Source: Akkermansia muciniphila (lineage in GTDB: Bacteria; Verrucomicrobiota; Verrucomicrobiia; Verrucomicrobiales; Akkermansiaceae). Taken from it: a stretch of 63,039 nt of DNA. The stretch covers positions 1 to 63,039 of the forward strand of contig CAMDLP010000013.1 in NCBI GenBank assembly GCA_945901795.1, in the 5' to 3' direction. The notes below the pieces were generated by a model. It was not told where the DNA came from, did no database searches, and worked only from the letters and a program-made list of their open reading frames with translations. This document shows positions 33,290 to 45,345 of this stretch, in pieces (positions within the stretch are counted from its first letter, which is position 1; each line of letters starts with the position of its first letter). Both the position numbers and the translations under genes were made by a program.

Positions 33290-33323
33290 AAAGGCAGGTC
33301 TGCGAACGCAGGCCTGCCTTTTT
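33290..33323 (+). terminator. Rho-independent terminator, between convergent genes
   Basis: The stem AAAGGCAGGTCTGC pairs with GCAGGCCTGCCTTT around a short loop, followed by T residues. It lies between the plus-strand choice-of-anchor gene and the minus-strand small membrane gene. Confidence 0.88.
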
Positions 33324-33559
33324 CATGCCCGCCGCAGTGTGAGGTGGATGATCTCCGCCGGGGCGTTCATCCGCACGGGGAACCAGTTGCCTGTGCCGTT
33401 GCTCACCACCACCGCCCGGCTGTTATTCTGGTAGAGTCCCGACCAGTAGCGGAACATCGCGGAGCCCGCGCCGAGTTTGTACAAGCGGCGGTCCGCCCAA
33501 ATCCACCACGCCAGCGACAGCAGCGGGATTCCAAGGATGATGAGAAAGACGACGGGCAT
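33323..33559 (-). CDS. Small membrane-anchored hypothetical protein
   Basis: This 78-residue protein has one N-terminal membrane helix (VVFLIILGIPLLSLAWWIWA) followed by a short soluble part with YWSGLYQNNSRAVVVSNGTG. It resembles the start of longer membrane proteins but ends early at the terminator. It may be a complete small protein or a truncated one. It is downstream of the sigma factor gene on the same strand. Confidence 0.55.
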   Translation of the reverse strand: MPVVFLIILGIPLLSLAWWIWADRRLYKLGAGSAMFRYWSGLYQNNSRAVVVSNGTGNWFPVRMNAPAEIIHLTLRRA

Positions 33560-33577
33560 GGAGTGGCGGAGCTGAAT

Positions 33578-33638
33578 GTGTCCCGGCGGTCTGAGCCGGG
33601 AGTGGTTGCTTCGGGTCCGACTGAGACAGTCGGGACAC
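33578..33638. repeat. Nested palindromic repeat after sigma factor gene
   Basis: Outer arms GTGTCCCG and CGGGACAC enclose two inner hairpins: CCCGGCGGTCTGAGCCGGG at 33582-33600 and CCGACTGAGACAGTCGG at 33617-33633. Such a clover-like structure is typical of palindromic intergenic repeats and may end the sigma factor transcript. Confidence 0.75.
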
Positions 33639-33668
33639 TTTGAGTCGGCACGCCTCGCGGAAACCGGC

Positions 33669-34529
33669 TCAGGCCTTGGCCATGCCGGAATTGTATGGCT
33701 GCGGCACGGGTTTGTCCTTTTTCAGGAGCGCCTTGCGCATCTTCGCCAGCGCCGAGTTTTGCAACTGGCGGATGCGCTCGCGGGAGACTCCGAATTCGCG
33801 GCCGACGTCTTCTAGCAACATCGGCTTGAGGCCGTTGAGGCCGAAACGCTCGTCGATGATCCGGCGTTCGCGCTCGTTGAGGATGGAAAGAAGCCCGCCG
33901 ATCTCGGCGTGAAGATTTTTGTCGACCAGTAATTCGAGCGGATCGGAGGCGGCCTCGTCGCTGATGATTTCGCCGTATTCGGTGGCTTCACCTTCGTTGA
34001 TCGGCGCGTCGAGCGAGGCCGGGCGTTGTGCGGCTTGCTTGAGCATCGCGATTTTCTGGCGCGGCAGGCCGAGCTCGGAGGCAAGCTCGTCGTCGGTCGG
34101 TTCGCGGCCGAGGTCCTCGGCGAGGGTGGAGGAAATCCGGCGCATGCGGGCGATTTTGTCCACCATGTGGATCGGCAGGCGGATCGTTTTCGATTGGTTG
34201 GCGAGCGCGCGCTTGATCGACTGCTTGATCCACCAAGCGCCGTAAGTCGAGAGTTTGCCGCCTTTTTCCGGGTCGAAACGCTCGACGGCGTTCATCAGGC
34301 CGATGTTGCCCTCGGACACGAGGTCGCTCAGGGAAAGCCCGTAGCCGGAGTAGTCGTGGGCGATCTTCACCACCAGCCGGAGGTTGGCCTTGATCATGTG
34401 GGTGCGGGCCTCCTCGTCACCCATCTTGATCCGCTCGGCGAGGGCGTTTTCCTCCTCGATGGTGAGAAGCGGGGTCCTTGAAATTTCCCGCAAATAAAGT
34501 TTCATGCTGCTGTCGGAATCGTAGGCCAT
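33669..34529 (-). CDS. RNA polymerase sigma factor, RpoD/RpoS-like
   Basis: This 286-residue protein has region 1.2 (KLYLREISRTPLLTIEEENAL), region 2 (NLRLVVKIAHDYSGYGLSLSDLVSEGNIGLMNAVERFDPEKGGKLSTYGAWWIKQSIKRAL), region 3 (RLPIHMVDKIARMRR) and region 4 (LEDVGREFGVSRERIRQLQNSALAKMRKAL). It is a group 2-type sigma70 without the long N-terminal region of the primary factor. It may direct stress or stationary-phase genes, or be a short primary form. Confidence 0.9.
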   Translation of the reverse strand: MAYDSDSSMKLYLREISRTPLLTIEEENALAERIKMGDEEARTHMIKANLRLVVKIAHDYSGYGLSLSDLVSEGNIGLMNAVERFDPEKGGKLSTYGAWWIKQSIKRALANQSKTIRLPIHMVDKIARMRRISSTLAEDLGREPTDDELASELGLPRQKIAMLKQAAQRPASLDAPINEGEATEYGEIISDEAASDPLELLVDKNLHAEIGGLLSILNERERRIIDERFGLNGLKPMLLEDVGREFGVSRERIRQLQNSALAKMRKALLKKDKPVPQPYNSGMAKA

Positions 34530-34712
34530 AGGTAGGGGTTGTTGGAAAACTCGGTATCTCTAAAGCAGGATTGCTGGCGCGCACGGATTTTGATGAAAAA
34601 AACGGAACTTTTTTCGCCAACGCGTGGACCGTGTCGGAATTCCGGCCAGCACGCCAGCCTAAATGACCGTTCTGGCGCTTGCACGGGCCAGATCGATGGC
34701 ACAACCTGCGGC

Positions 34713-35426
34713 ATGAGCGACGTGATGATCCAAACGAAAGACCTCCACCGCGGCTACCGAATCGGGCGGAAATCCATCGAGGTGCTGCACGGGATCGATC
34801 TGCAAATCCACCGCGGGGAGAAGGTTTTCCTCTGCGGACCCAGCGGCGCGGGGAAGACGACGCTGCTCTACACGCTCGCCGGGCTTGAGCACCCGGAAAA
34901 GGGCAGCGTCCACATCGACGGCACCGATATTTATGGCCTCGGCCGCCGCGCGCAGGCGAATTTCCGCAACCAGCGGATCGGCTACGTTTTCCAAAATTAC
35001 CACCTGCTGCCGGAGTTGACCGCGCTCGAAAACGTCGCCGTGCCCGGTGCCATTTCCGGCAAGGACAGCACCGAGCTTGCGCTGAAGGCGCTGGCGCGAG
35101 TCGGCCTGGCGGACCGCACGGACCATCTGCCGGCCGAACTTTCCGGCGGCGAGCAGCAGCGCGTCGCCATCGCCCGCGCCATCGTCAACGAGCCGAAAGT
35201 TCTCTTCGCCGACGAGCCGACAGGCAATCTCGATTCCCGCAACAGCGCGGAAATCATGGCCATCCTGCTCGACCTCGCCAGCGAGCACGGCGTGACCCTC
35301 GTCGTCGTCACCCACGATCAGAATCTCGCGAAAATTGGCGACCGCACGCTGATCATCAAGGACGGGGCGATCCACGAACCCGAGGAGCGGCGGAATCCGA
35401 CCGCAGTGCGCATGGAAAGCCAATAA
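34713..35426 (+). CDS. ABC transporter ATP-binding protein, LolD-like
   Basis: This 237-residue ATPase has Walker A GPSGAGKTTL, the signature LSGGEQQRVAIARA and Walker B VLFADEPTGNLDSR, of the LolD/MacB subfamily. Such proteins energise lipoprotein release or peptide extrusion with an MacB-type permease. No permease gene is adjacent, so its partner lies elsewhere. ATG 34713 (MSDVMIQ) is the natural start. It is divergent from the sigma factor gene. Confidence 0.9.
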   Translation: MSDVMIQTKDLHRGYRIGRKSIEVLHGIDLQIHRGEKVFLCGPSGAGKTTLLYTLAGLEHPEKGSVHIDGTDIYGLGRRAQANFRNQRIGYVFQNYHLLPELTALENVAVPGAISGKDSTELALKALARVGLADRTDHLPAELSGGEQQRVAIARAIVNEPKVLFADEPTGNLDSRNSAEIMAILLDLASEHGVTLVVVTHDQNLAKIGDRTLIIKDGAIHEPEERRNPTAVRMESQ

Positions 35427-35552
35427 TCAACGGCACGCGCGCCGAATCTTCGAACGATCTCTGCTTTTCCACAACCCGTCCAGCCTCTCCGTGGCGTGGA
35501 CGCTGGAAAAGAGCGCGCCCGCGAGGCAGAGACGGAGAATTGGGATTTTCAT
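35427..35552 (-). pseudogene. Remnant of a secreted protein
   Basis: On the minus strand a 41-residue frame opens with a clean signal peptide (MKIPILRLCLAGALFSSVHA) and then runs into basic sequence and stops. It is probably the 5' end of a lost exported-protein gene. The rest of the gap to 35847 holds nothing recognisable. Confidence 0.4.
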
Positions 35553-35847
35553 GGTGGGCGTGATTTGGCGTGGCGCGAAATTACGGACGAAGGACGGGAT
35601 TGCCAGCACCATGGACCTCCTCAAGCTCATTATGCGATCGCGTAGCGTGGGGCCGAAATGACACCTTGCCTCCCTGAGGATATTGCTTAATTTCCAGCCG
35701 ATCCAAATACTGTCAAACCGATCTCTCGCGGCAGGTTCTCTCCAGTCGGCTTTCGCCAGCGAGGCTCCTGCTAGGTGAGAATTTTTCGAATTCCTGTCCG
35801 ATCCTTCATCTGCTGACCCGTTTGTCCGACGCCGTATCTGTAAATCC

Positions 35848-38800
35848 ATGAAAAAAACCTCGCGTCCGGCCACGGTTGCCATTCTTGCCTGCCTTTGTCT
35901 TTTTTCGTCACTGGCGTTTGCTCAAGAATCACCCCGGGAGGCGTTTGGAAAAGGAAACCCTTTCAAGGTCGAAGAACTGCCGGCCGGGAAGCTGAAAACC
36001 CATCTTCAATCGCTCAACCCGCAGGCACGGGAGAAGGCGATGAATTGGCTGCACACGCTCGACTTCAGTCAATTTGACGCCGCGGAGCATCTTCGCGTGG
36101 ACCAGGGCGGCGGCATCTACATCGTCTGCCCCGATGACCACGGCAATTGCGAGGGGCACTCGCACGGCCCCGCTGCGCCCGAGGCTGCCAACGACAGCCC
36201 CGCAGCGACCGGGACCATCGCCCCGCAAGCCGCTCAGACGACCGAGCCACCCACCGCGAATATCTCCGTGTCGGTCAGCTCTCCTCCCGCTTACAACTCC
36301 AGGCCCGGCGCCACCCGCCACATCTACCTCGACTTCAACGGCGGGATCGTTTCGGGGACGGCTTGGAGCACCACGACTTACGATGTCAAAGTCTGGTCCC
36401 AGGATACGGACAGGACGACCTTCAACGATGCGGAGCAGACATGGATGCGGCGCGTTTATGAGCGCCTGGCGGAGGACTACGCGCCCTTCGCGGTCAACGT
36501 GACCACGGATACCGCCTACGACCCGGACAACTACACCGGCAACAAGGACTACGTGGGTTGGTTGATGATTTGTGAAACCACCGACAACAACGGCGTGGCA
36601 TTGCCCCACAACGGCTCGGGTGGCGTCGCCTACGTCGGTGTTTTTGGCAATTCGACCTACTCCCCGACCTATCAGCCTGCCTGGGTGACCAGCACCAACG
36701 GCGGTGGAAACGAAGCCATCATTGCCGAAGCCGCCTCGCACGAAATGGGCCATAACATGGGATTGACTCACGACGGCACAAGCACAGCCAGCTACTACGG
36801 TGGACATGTCGCGACAGCATCGGCTCCTTCCTGGGGGCCCATCATGGGCACCGGATATAATCAAAACGTCTCGCAGTGGTCTAAAGGGGAATACTACGAT
36901 TCTCGTCTTACCGGATCCAATCCTCAATCAAGTGTGGATGATCTGGCGGTCATGAGTGCCAGGATCCCCTACCGGGCCGACGACCATGGAGACAACTTCA
37001 CGGGTGCCACGGCAGTGGTCGCCACCAACAACGCCATTTCCCAAACCGGCATTGTCGAGACCACCGATGATCCGGATGTCTTCATTCACCACCGGACCGG
37101 GAGCCATCTCCCTAACTGCAAATCCCTACCGTTGCGACGCCGATACCTGGGGGGCAATCTTGATATCATTCTTGAGCTCTATGACAGCTCGCAGACGCTG
37201 ATTTCCTCCAGCAATCCGGCCGCCGAAACGAACGCCTCCATTTCGACGACGATCGCCGCCGCGGGCACTTACTACCTCGTTCTCAAACCCTCCGCCGCTG
37301 GATCCCCGCTGGTCAGCCCTCCATCCGGCTATACCGTGTATGGTTCGCTTGGCCAATATACGATCAACGGCACGGTCCAGCCATTTGACCCGCCGCTCGG
37401 CTTGACCGGCATCTCGCCATCCAGCGGGAATCCGGGGTCCACCGTGACCGTGGACATTTCCGGCACCAAGCTTGCCTCAAATACCGCCGTCAAACTGAAG
37501 AAGGCCGGCCACGGGGACATCGCGGGGACATCGCGGGGACTTCCGTCCAAATGATCGGCAACACGCTGCGCTGCCAGTTCAACCTAACCGGTGCCGCCGC
37601 CGGGGCATGGGACGTGGTTGCCACCAACCCGGACCTGGCAACCTCCACCTTGCCCGCCGCCTTCACCGTGATCGCCGTGCCCACCACTCTCTGGAGCGAG
37701 AACTTCGACGGCACGGTCACCGGATGGACATCGCAGGCCACCTTGGGAACCCACAGTTGGGTGGTCAGCACCGCCCAAAGCCACACCACGGACAGCTCCT
37801 ACTTCGCCTCGGCTCCGGCGGTCAAAATCACTTCCCGTCTCACCAGCCCTGCAATCTCCATTCCCGCGGACGCCACCAGCCTCCAGCTCAAGTTCTGGCA
37901 CTCGTATGGTCTGGATAGCCAGAAAGATGGCGGACGTCTCGAATTGTCGGTGGATAATGGCACCAGCTGGTTCGCCATCGAGAATGCGAATTCCGGTGCC
38001 TCTTTCGCGCAGAACGGATATACCGCTACCATTGGCACGGCAAATCCTAACATTCGCAGCGAGTTCAACAACTTGTCGGCCTGAACCGGCACCAGCAGCG
38101 GGTTCGTCCAGACCGTTGTCAACCTCACCAGCGCCAATTTCGCCAACAAAACCTTCCGGGCCCGCTGGATCATCGCCACCGACGCCAGCAACGCCAGCAC
38201 GGGTTGGTATGTGGACAGCGTCTCGCTGACCGGCACCTCAGGCGGACCTCCGCCTAACGAGAGCCCCGTCATCACCGTGGCCGCCAGCACTTCGTCCGCG
38301 GAGACGCAGACCGAAGGCCCGACCACCTATCAAATCATCCACGGGGTTGGCACCAACCTGTCCGTCACCGCCACCGATGACGCGGGCGAGTCGGATCTCA
38401 CCTACACCTGGCAATCCGCGGGGCCGGCACCTGTCATCTTCTCAGTCAACGGAAACAACGCCGCCAAAAACTCCACCGCGACCTTCAGCGCGCCCGGCGA
38501 CTACCTGCTCACCGCGACCGCCAGGGATGCCGGTGACCTCGCGGCTCCGAGCAGTGTCAACGTGCGGGTGATTTCGACGGATTCCCTGGTGATCACCCCG
38601 GCCTCCGGGAGCCTGACGGTCGGCACCACCCTTCAATTCAGTGTCGCGGCGCGGGATCAGTTCGACACACTTGCTGCCAGTCAGCCCTCGCCCATCAACT
38701 GGTCCACCAGCGGTGGCGGATCGATTGATTCCAACGGACTCTTCACCGCCACCACCGTCGGAGGGCCTTTCACCATCACCGCCACCAGTGGCGTGTCGTA

Positions 38801-40484
38801 TTCCGCGACCGCCCAAGTCACGGTCACCAACGTTCTCCCCCTCACCTGGGATGCTAACGGCATCACCGCCAACCTGACTGACGGCGAGGGCGCGTGGATC
38901 GGTATTGGCACCCTGTGGTGGGACGGGGTATCCAACGTGAATTGGGCCCCCGGCTCCGACGCGACCTTTGGCAATGCCGGCACCGGTGGTGCCGTCACCC
39001 TCGCCAGTCCGACATCGGTGAACAACATCACCTTCAACGCCTTTTCCGGCACCTACACGCTCGGCACCGCGGGACAAACACTCACGATCAACGGCGGGAT
39101 CGACAAGACCTCGGCTTCTGGAATCATCAGCATTGTCAGCCCGGTCAACATCGGCGGCCCGCAAACGTGGACTAACAACTCCGCCGGCTCTCTCACCGCA
39201 TCGGGTGCGCTCGACACCTTGGGCAGCCTCCTCACGGTGGACGGAACCGGCCCATCCTCGCTCGCCGGAGTGATCAGCGGCACTGGCGGCATCGTCAAGA
39301 ACGGCACCGGCGACCTGATCCTCTCCAACTCGAACACCTACAGCGGCACGACGACGATCACCGCCGGCAAGTTGGCGCTGGGCGCTAACAACGTCTTGCC
39401 CGATAGCACGGCTGTCTCCATCGGCAACGCCACGTTGGATGCGACGACCTTCGCCGACACCGTCGGCACCTTGGGCATCACCAGCACCGCCACCATCAAC
39501 TTGGGCACCGGGGCCGCGCTGGCCTTCGCCGACAGCAGTTCTATCGACTGGACCGGCGGCACGCTGAACATCACCGGAACGTTTGTTTCCGGAGTATCTC
39601 TCCGCTTCGGCACTAGCAATACCGGCCTCACTTCCACCCAGCTCGCCAAGTTCTCCGGGGCCGGCTTGGGTCCCTTCTTTCTGAATTCAGTTGGCTACAT
39701 CACCTTTGATAGCACTCCGCCGACACTGTCTGCCAGCGCCATCGTCGATGACAAGAGCGGCGGCCCTGTCACCGTCAATACCCTGGTGACCTACACCGTG
39801 ACCTTCAGCGAAGACATTGATTCCAGCACCGTCACCGCCGCAGACTTCGGCAACGCCGGCACCTCCGCCGTCACCATCGGTCCGGTCACCGAAACCACCA
39901 CGCCCGGCGAGTTCAGCGTGCAGGCCACGCCGACCACTGTGGGAATCCTGCAACTCCGAATCAATCAGTCCGCCGAGCTCAAGGACCTCGCGGGCAACGC
40001 GCTGGACACCGACTCGGCCATCGCCGATGACACGAGTATTGCCGTTAGCTCCGTCTTTGACGCCTGGGCTGATGGCGCATTTTCCAACGGAGCTCTTGGC
40101 AACAAGGACGCTGCTTTCGACTTCGACGGCGGCGGACTGGCCACCGGAATCGAGTGGGTTGTCGGCGGGGATCCGACCACGGCCACCGACGACGCCACCA
40201 ATGCGCCGACCGGCGACGCCACCACCGATCCAGCGTGCCTCACCTTTACCTATCGCCGCAGCGACGCGGCCAACACCGACGCCAACACCGACATCAAAGT
40301 GCAATACTGCGCCGAGCTGAGCGACTGGACCAACGCGGTGGCGGGACCGGACATCGTCATTAACGAAGACGACAACTTCTATGGGAATAGCCCCGGCATC
40401 GACAAGGTCGAGGTGAAGATCAAGCTCACTCCGGCACTCGGAAACAGGCTCTTCGCCCGTCTCAAGGTGGTGGTCGCGCCGTAG
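35848..40484 (+). pseudogene. Giant secreted metalloprotease with repeat modules, broken
   Basis: One original gene is read in pieces. It has a signal peptide; a reprolysin-like zinc protease with HEMGHNMGLTHDG (H298, E299, H302, H308); a pre-peptidase-like beta domain; an IPT-like segment; a MAM/lectin-like beta domain; Ig-like parts; autotransporter-associated beta-strand repeats (LILSNSNTYSGTTTITAGKL); and a Big-type segment. Lesions are a 2-nt loss near 37083, a G lost in the run 37149-37154, an 11-bp tandem duplication at 37513-37534, and a stop TGA at 38082, where TGG (Trp) is expected. Undoing the three indels gives 4629 nt, exactly 1543 codons. Its first 568 codons remain open and could still yield an active protease domain. 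Confidence 0.85.
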
Positions 40485-40645
40485 GGTTGGATGTCCGGGA
40501 GATTCCCAAACTTGCGCTGGCGGAGGCCAAGTGGCGGAATCGGGGCGGGGATGCCGGAATCCTGATGGAAATGCCTCGATGTCCGGCTTCCAATGTCGCC
40601 GGCTTCGATTATAAAGGCGCTTCCGGAACATCCCGCCGTTTGACC

Positions 40646-43600
40646 ATGAAAGCACCTAACCCGCAGCTTGTCGTTTTCCCCTTCCGCGCCGCAAGCCCCT
40701 CCGGCATCAGCGTCGAACTCAATGCCAACGGCTCCATCCGGCGGATGGACTGCGGGGACATCATGTTGAATGTGTTTCTCGGAAACGAAGCCGAGGGCGG
40801 TCCCGTGAACCTCTATCTCCGACGCCTTGGGAAAACCCTCGAATCCATACCGCTGCTAGGGCCTGGCAGCCCGGCCATCTATCAAACGTCCGAACGCGGC
40901 ATGGTTGCCCGCGGCGCTTGGGGCGACATTGTCTTCCGCGTGTGGCTGGTGCTGGCGGAGTCCGCCAAGGCCTGGTTCTGGCATGTGGAACTCGAAAACA
41001 CCGGCGCTGAGCCGGTCACTTGCGATCTCATTCACACCCAGGACATCGGCGTCGCCCACTACGGCGCGGTGCGGCTCAATGAATTCTATGTGAGCCAGTA
41101 CGTGGACCACGCGCCGCTCGATCACGCGGGGACGGGCGTGGCCGTCGCCTCGCGGCAGAACCAGTCGATGGGCGGGCGCTGCCCGTGGACCGTCATCGGC
41201 TCTCTCGGCAAAGCCGCCGCCTGGTCCACCGACGCCCTTCAGTTCCACGGCCTTGCCACCCGCGCGGGAGACGCTCCCGTCGCGCTAACATCCGGACTTC
41301 CCGGGAGGCGGCTGCAGCACGAGCACTCGCTGGTCGCCATCCAGGACGAGCCCGTCGTGCTGGCACCGGGGGCGAAATCGCAACGCGGGTTCTTCGGTTG
41401 GTTTGAAGCGGACAAGCCAGCGGCCACCTCCGCAGAAGATGTCTGTTGGATCGACGCCGCGCTGGCCCTGCCGGAGGCCGCCTGTCCGCCATGGCCGGAG
41501 GAAATGATTGGAAACGGCCCGGCTCCCGGCCTGTTCACCGCCGCCGCGTTATTGGAAACAAACGATCTTGATGAAGCGGAAATCCGCGGGTTTTTTGGCG
41601 ACAGCCAACGCCGCGCGGAGCACGATGACGGTCAACTGGTGTCGTTTTTCACCGGCCTCCAGAGCCATGTGGTGCTCCGGCAGAAAGAGCTCAAGGTGCT
41701 CCGCCCTCACGGCCACATCCTGCGCTCCGGCGGATCGCTAACACCCGATGAGTCCGCCCTGACCTCCACCGCCTGGATGAACGGCGTGTTCCACTCGATG
41801 GTCACCCAGGGCCATGTGAGCATCAACCGCTTCCTTTCCACCTGTCACAGTTATCTCGGGCTGTTCCGCAGTCATGGGCAGCGGGTCTTCGTGGAAGTCG
41901 ATGGTGTGTGGGTTTTGTTAGGCGTGCCGTCGGCGTTTGAAATGAGCCCGGAGTCATGCCGCTGGATCTACAAGCACGCAGGCGGCGTGATCGAGGCGGT
42001 TTCCACCGCTCCGGACGACAGGCATGAACTCCGCTTGTCGCTGACGGTCGTGAAAGGTGCTCCTGCCAGATTCATGATTTCCCACCACGTCGCCCTCAAC
42101 GGCGATGACGGAAGTTCCTCGGTGCCCGCCGACTATCAGCTGGATGGAAACGCAGCGTTCGTTCGCACCATCCCGGACAGCGACGTGGGCCGGCGTTTCC
42201 CGGATGGCGGATTCATGGTCGAAGCGGACGGAGGCACGCTTGTCGAAAGCATCGGCGGCGACGAATTGCTCTTCGCGGATGGAGTTTCCCGTAACCAACC
42301 GTTCCTTTGCTTCATCACCGCGCCAACCACAAGCGCCGGATTGGTCATCCGCGGCCGCCTCGTCGATGAAACTGTCGAACAAACCGGACACTTCTGGGAG
42401 TCGATCACTTCCGGTTTTAAAATCACCGCGCCCGCGGCCAGCGCGTTGGCTCCGGCCGCCGAGCGCGCGGGCGAGATCTTCCCGTGGTTCATCCACAACG
42501 CGCTCGTTCACTACCTCTCCCCGCGCGGTCTCGAACAATACTCCGGCGGCGGCTGGGGCACCCGCGATGTCTGCCAGGGACCTGTCGAGCTGCTGCTCGC
42601 GCTCGGCCGCTTCGAGCCGATACGGGATCTGTTATGCCGGGTTTTCCGCCAGCAGAACGCCGACGGTGACTGGCCGCAGTGGTTCATGTTCTTCGAGCGC
42701 GAGCGCGACATCCGGCCGGGGGATTCGCACGGCGACATCGTCTATTGGCCGCTGCTCGCCCTCGCCCAGTATCTATCCGCCACCGGCGACGCCGGCCTGC
42801 TGGACGAGACGCTGCCGTATTTCCATCCGGACGGAGACGCCGCCGCGGAAACGGTCACCGTCTGGCAGCATGTCGAGCGCGCGCTGGACCTGATCCGGCA
42901 CCGGGTGATCGAGGGCACCAGCCTCGCCGCCTACGGCCACGGCGATTGGAACGACTCGCTCCAGCCCGCCAAGCCGGACATGCGCGAGCGGCTTTGCAGT
43001 TCCTGGACGGTGGCGCTCAACTATCAGACCTACCGCGCGCTGGCCGCCGCCTTCAGGCGTCTCGGAAACGCGGACCGCGCGAGCGGGTTCGAGGCCATGG
43101 CCACCACCATCCTCGGGGAGTTCCAGCGCGTGCTCGTCGTGGACGGCGTCCTCGCCGGTCTCGCCTATTTCCATGAGGGCGGGACAACCGAGCACCTGCT
43201 CCATCCCCGTGATGCCGCCACCGGTTTGTCCTACAGCCTGCTGCCGATGATCCACGCGATCATCAACGACATGTTCACCCCGGACCAGGCGGCGGCCCAC
43301 CTCGGTATCATCCGGGAGCATCTGCTAGGCCCCGACGGCGCGCGGCTGTTCGACCGCCCGCTGGCCTATCACGGCGGGTTGCAGACCTATTTCCAGCGGG
43401 CCGAGAGCGCGAGCTACTTCGGGCGGGAAATCGGCATCATGTACATGCACGCCCACCTCCGCTACTGCGAGGCGCTCGCCCGCTTCGGCGATGCGGAGGG
43501 CTTCTTCCGGGCGCTCTGCCAGCTCAACCCGATCGCCATCCGCGAACTCGTTCCCTCCGCCACCCCGCGCCAGGCGAACTGTTATTATTCAAGCTCGGAC

Positions 43601-44041
43601 GCCGCCTTCGCCGACCGCTATGAAGCCTTCGCCGATTACGATAAGGTGAAAAGCGGCGGGATCGCGCTGGAAGGCGGCTGGCGGGTCTATTCCAGCGGCG
43701 CGGGCATCAGCACGCGGCTGATCATGCAGTGTTTCCTCGGCCTGCGGCTGGAGAAATCCTCACTCATCATCGATCCGGTCATCCCGTCGTCGCTGAGCGG
43801 GCTCAAGGTGGCGCTGCGCCTCGCCGGCCATCCGGTGGAGGTCGTCTATCAAATCGAAGGCTCCGGTTGCGGACCGGTTTCAGTCGCCCTCAACGGCGTG
43901 GATCTCGGTTTCACCGGCGAGGCCAATCCCTACCGTCCCGGGGCCGTCCGGGTTTCGATGGGGGCGTTCAGCCGCGGCCTGACAGGCGGCGGCGACCAGC
44001 TGGTTGTTTCGTTAGGCCGGGGCGCCCAGCATCCAGAATGA
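40646..44041 (+). CDS. GH94 phosphorylase, 1,2-beta-oligoglucan type
   Basis: This 1131-residue cytosolic enzyme has an N-terminal beta-sandwich region and a C-terminal (alpha/alpha)6 barrel: QYSGGGWGTRDVCQGPVELL, DGDWPQWFMFFE, SHGDIVYWPLLALAQY and YGHGDWNDSLQP with the likely catalytic Asp at D770. The order and length are those of 1,2-beta-oligoglucan phosphorylase-like GH94 enzymes, which split beta-1,2-glucan with phosphate to glucose-1-phosphate. ATG 40646 begins MKAPNPQLVVFPF; the frame upstream to 40487 is not homologous. No linked transporter is present. Confidence 0.8.
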   Translation: MKAPNPQLVVFPFRAASPSGISVELNANGSIRRMDCGDIMLNVFLGNEAEGGPVNLYLRRLGKTLESIPLLGPGSPAIYQTSERGMVARGAWGDIVFRVWLVLAESAKAWFWHVELENTGAEPVTCDLIHTQDIGVAHYGAVRLNEFYVSQYVDHAPLDHAGTGVAVASRQNQSMGGRCPWTVIGSLGKAAAWSTDALQFHGLATRAGDAPVALTSGLPGRRLQHEHSLVAIQDEPVVLAPGAKSQRGFFGWFEADKPAATSAEDVCWIDAALALPEAACPPWPEEMIGNGPAPGLFTAAALLETNDLDEAEIRGFFGDSQRRAEHDDGQLVSFFTGLQSHVVLRQKELKVLRPHGHILRSGGSLTPDESALTSTAWMNGVFHSMVTQGHVSINRFLSTCHSYLGLFRSHGQRVFVEVDGVWVLLGVPSAFEMSPESCRWIYKHAGGVIEAVSTAPDDRHELRLSLTVVKGAPARFMISHHVALNGDDGSSSVPADYQLDGNAAFVRTIPDSDVGRRFPDGGFMVEADGGTLVESIGGDELLFADGVSRNQPFLCFITAPTTSAGLVIRGRLVDETVEQTGHFWESITSGFKITAPAASALAPAAERAGEIFPWFIHNALVHYLSPRGLEQYSGGGWGTRDVCQGPVELLLALGRFEPIRDLLCRVFRQQNADGDWPQWFMFFERERDIRPGDSHGDIVYWPLLALAQYLSATGDAGLLDETLPYFHPDGDAAAETVTVWQHVERALDLIRHRVIEGTSLAAYGHGDWNDSLQPAKPDMRERLCSSWTVALNYQTYRALAAAFRRLGNADRASGFEAMATTILGEFQRVLVVDGVLAGLAYFHEGGTTEHLLHPRDAATGLSYSLLPMIHAIINDMFTPDQAAAHLGIIREHLLGPDGARLFDRPLAYHGGLQTYFQRAESASYFGREIGIMYMHAHLRYCEALARFGDAEGFFRALCQLNPIAIRELVPSATPRQANCYYSSSDAAFADRYEAFADYDKVKSGGIALEGGWRVYSSGAGISTRLIMQCFLGLRLEKSSLIIDPVIPSSLSGLKVALRLAGHPVEVVYQIEGSGCGPVSVALNGVDLGFTGEANPYRPGAVRVSMGAFSRGLTGGGDQLVVSLGRGAQHPE

Positions 44042-44107
44042 ACGCGCTCCAATTGAAGAGTCACCTCGTTTCCGAGATTTACTATCAGATCTCCGGCGGC
44101 GTGAGGT

Positions 44108-45298
<1,191 letters not shown>

Positions 45299-45345
45299 GG
45301 AACTTCTATGGAAGTGGTGGACTGACGAGCCCGTGATTCAGGCTC

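Noticed and set aside
36956..37201. A separate 81-residue gene within the metalloprotease region
   Set aside because: Only its middle part, SFTTGPGAISLTANPYRCDADTW, is meaningful, and it is the displaced reading frame of the protease gene between two compensating indels.
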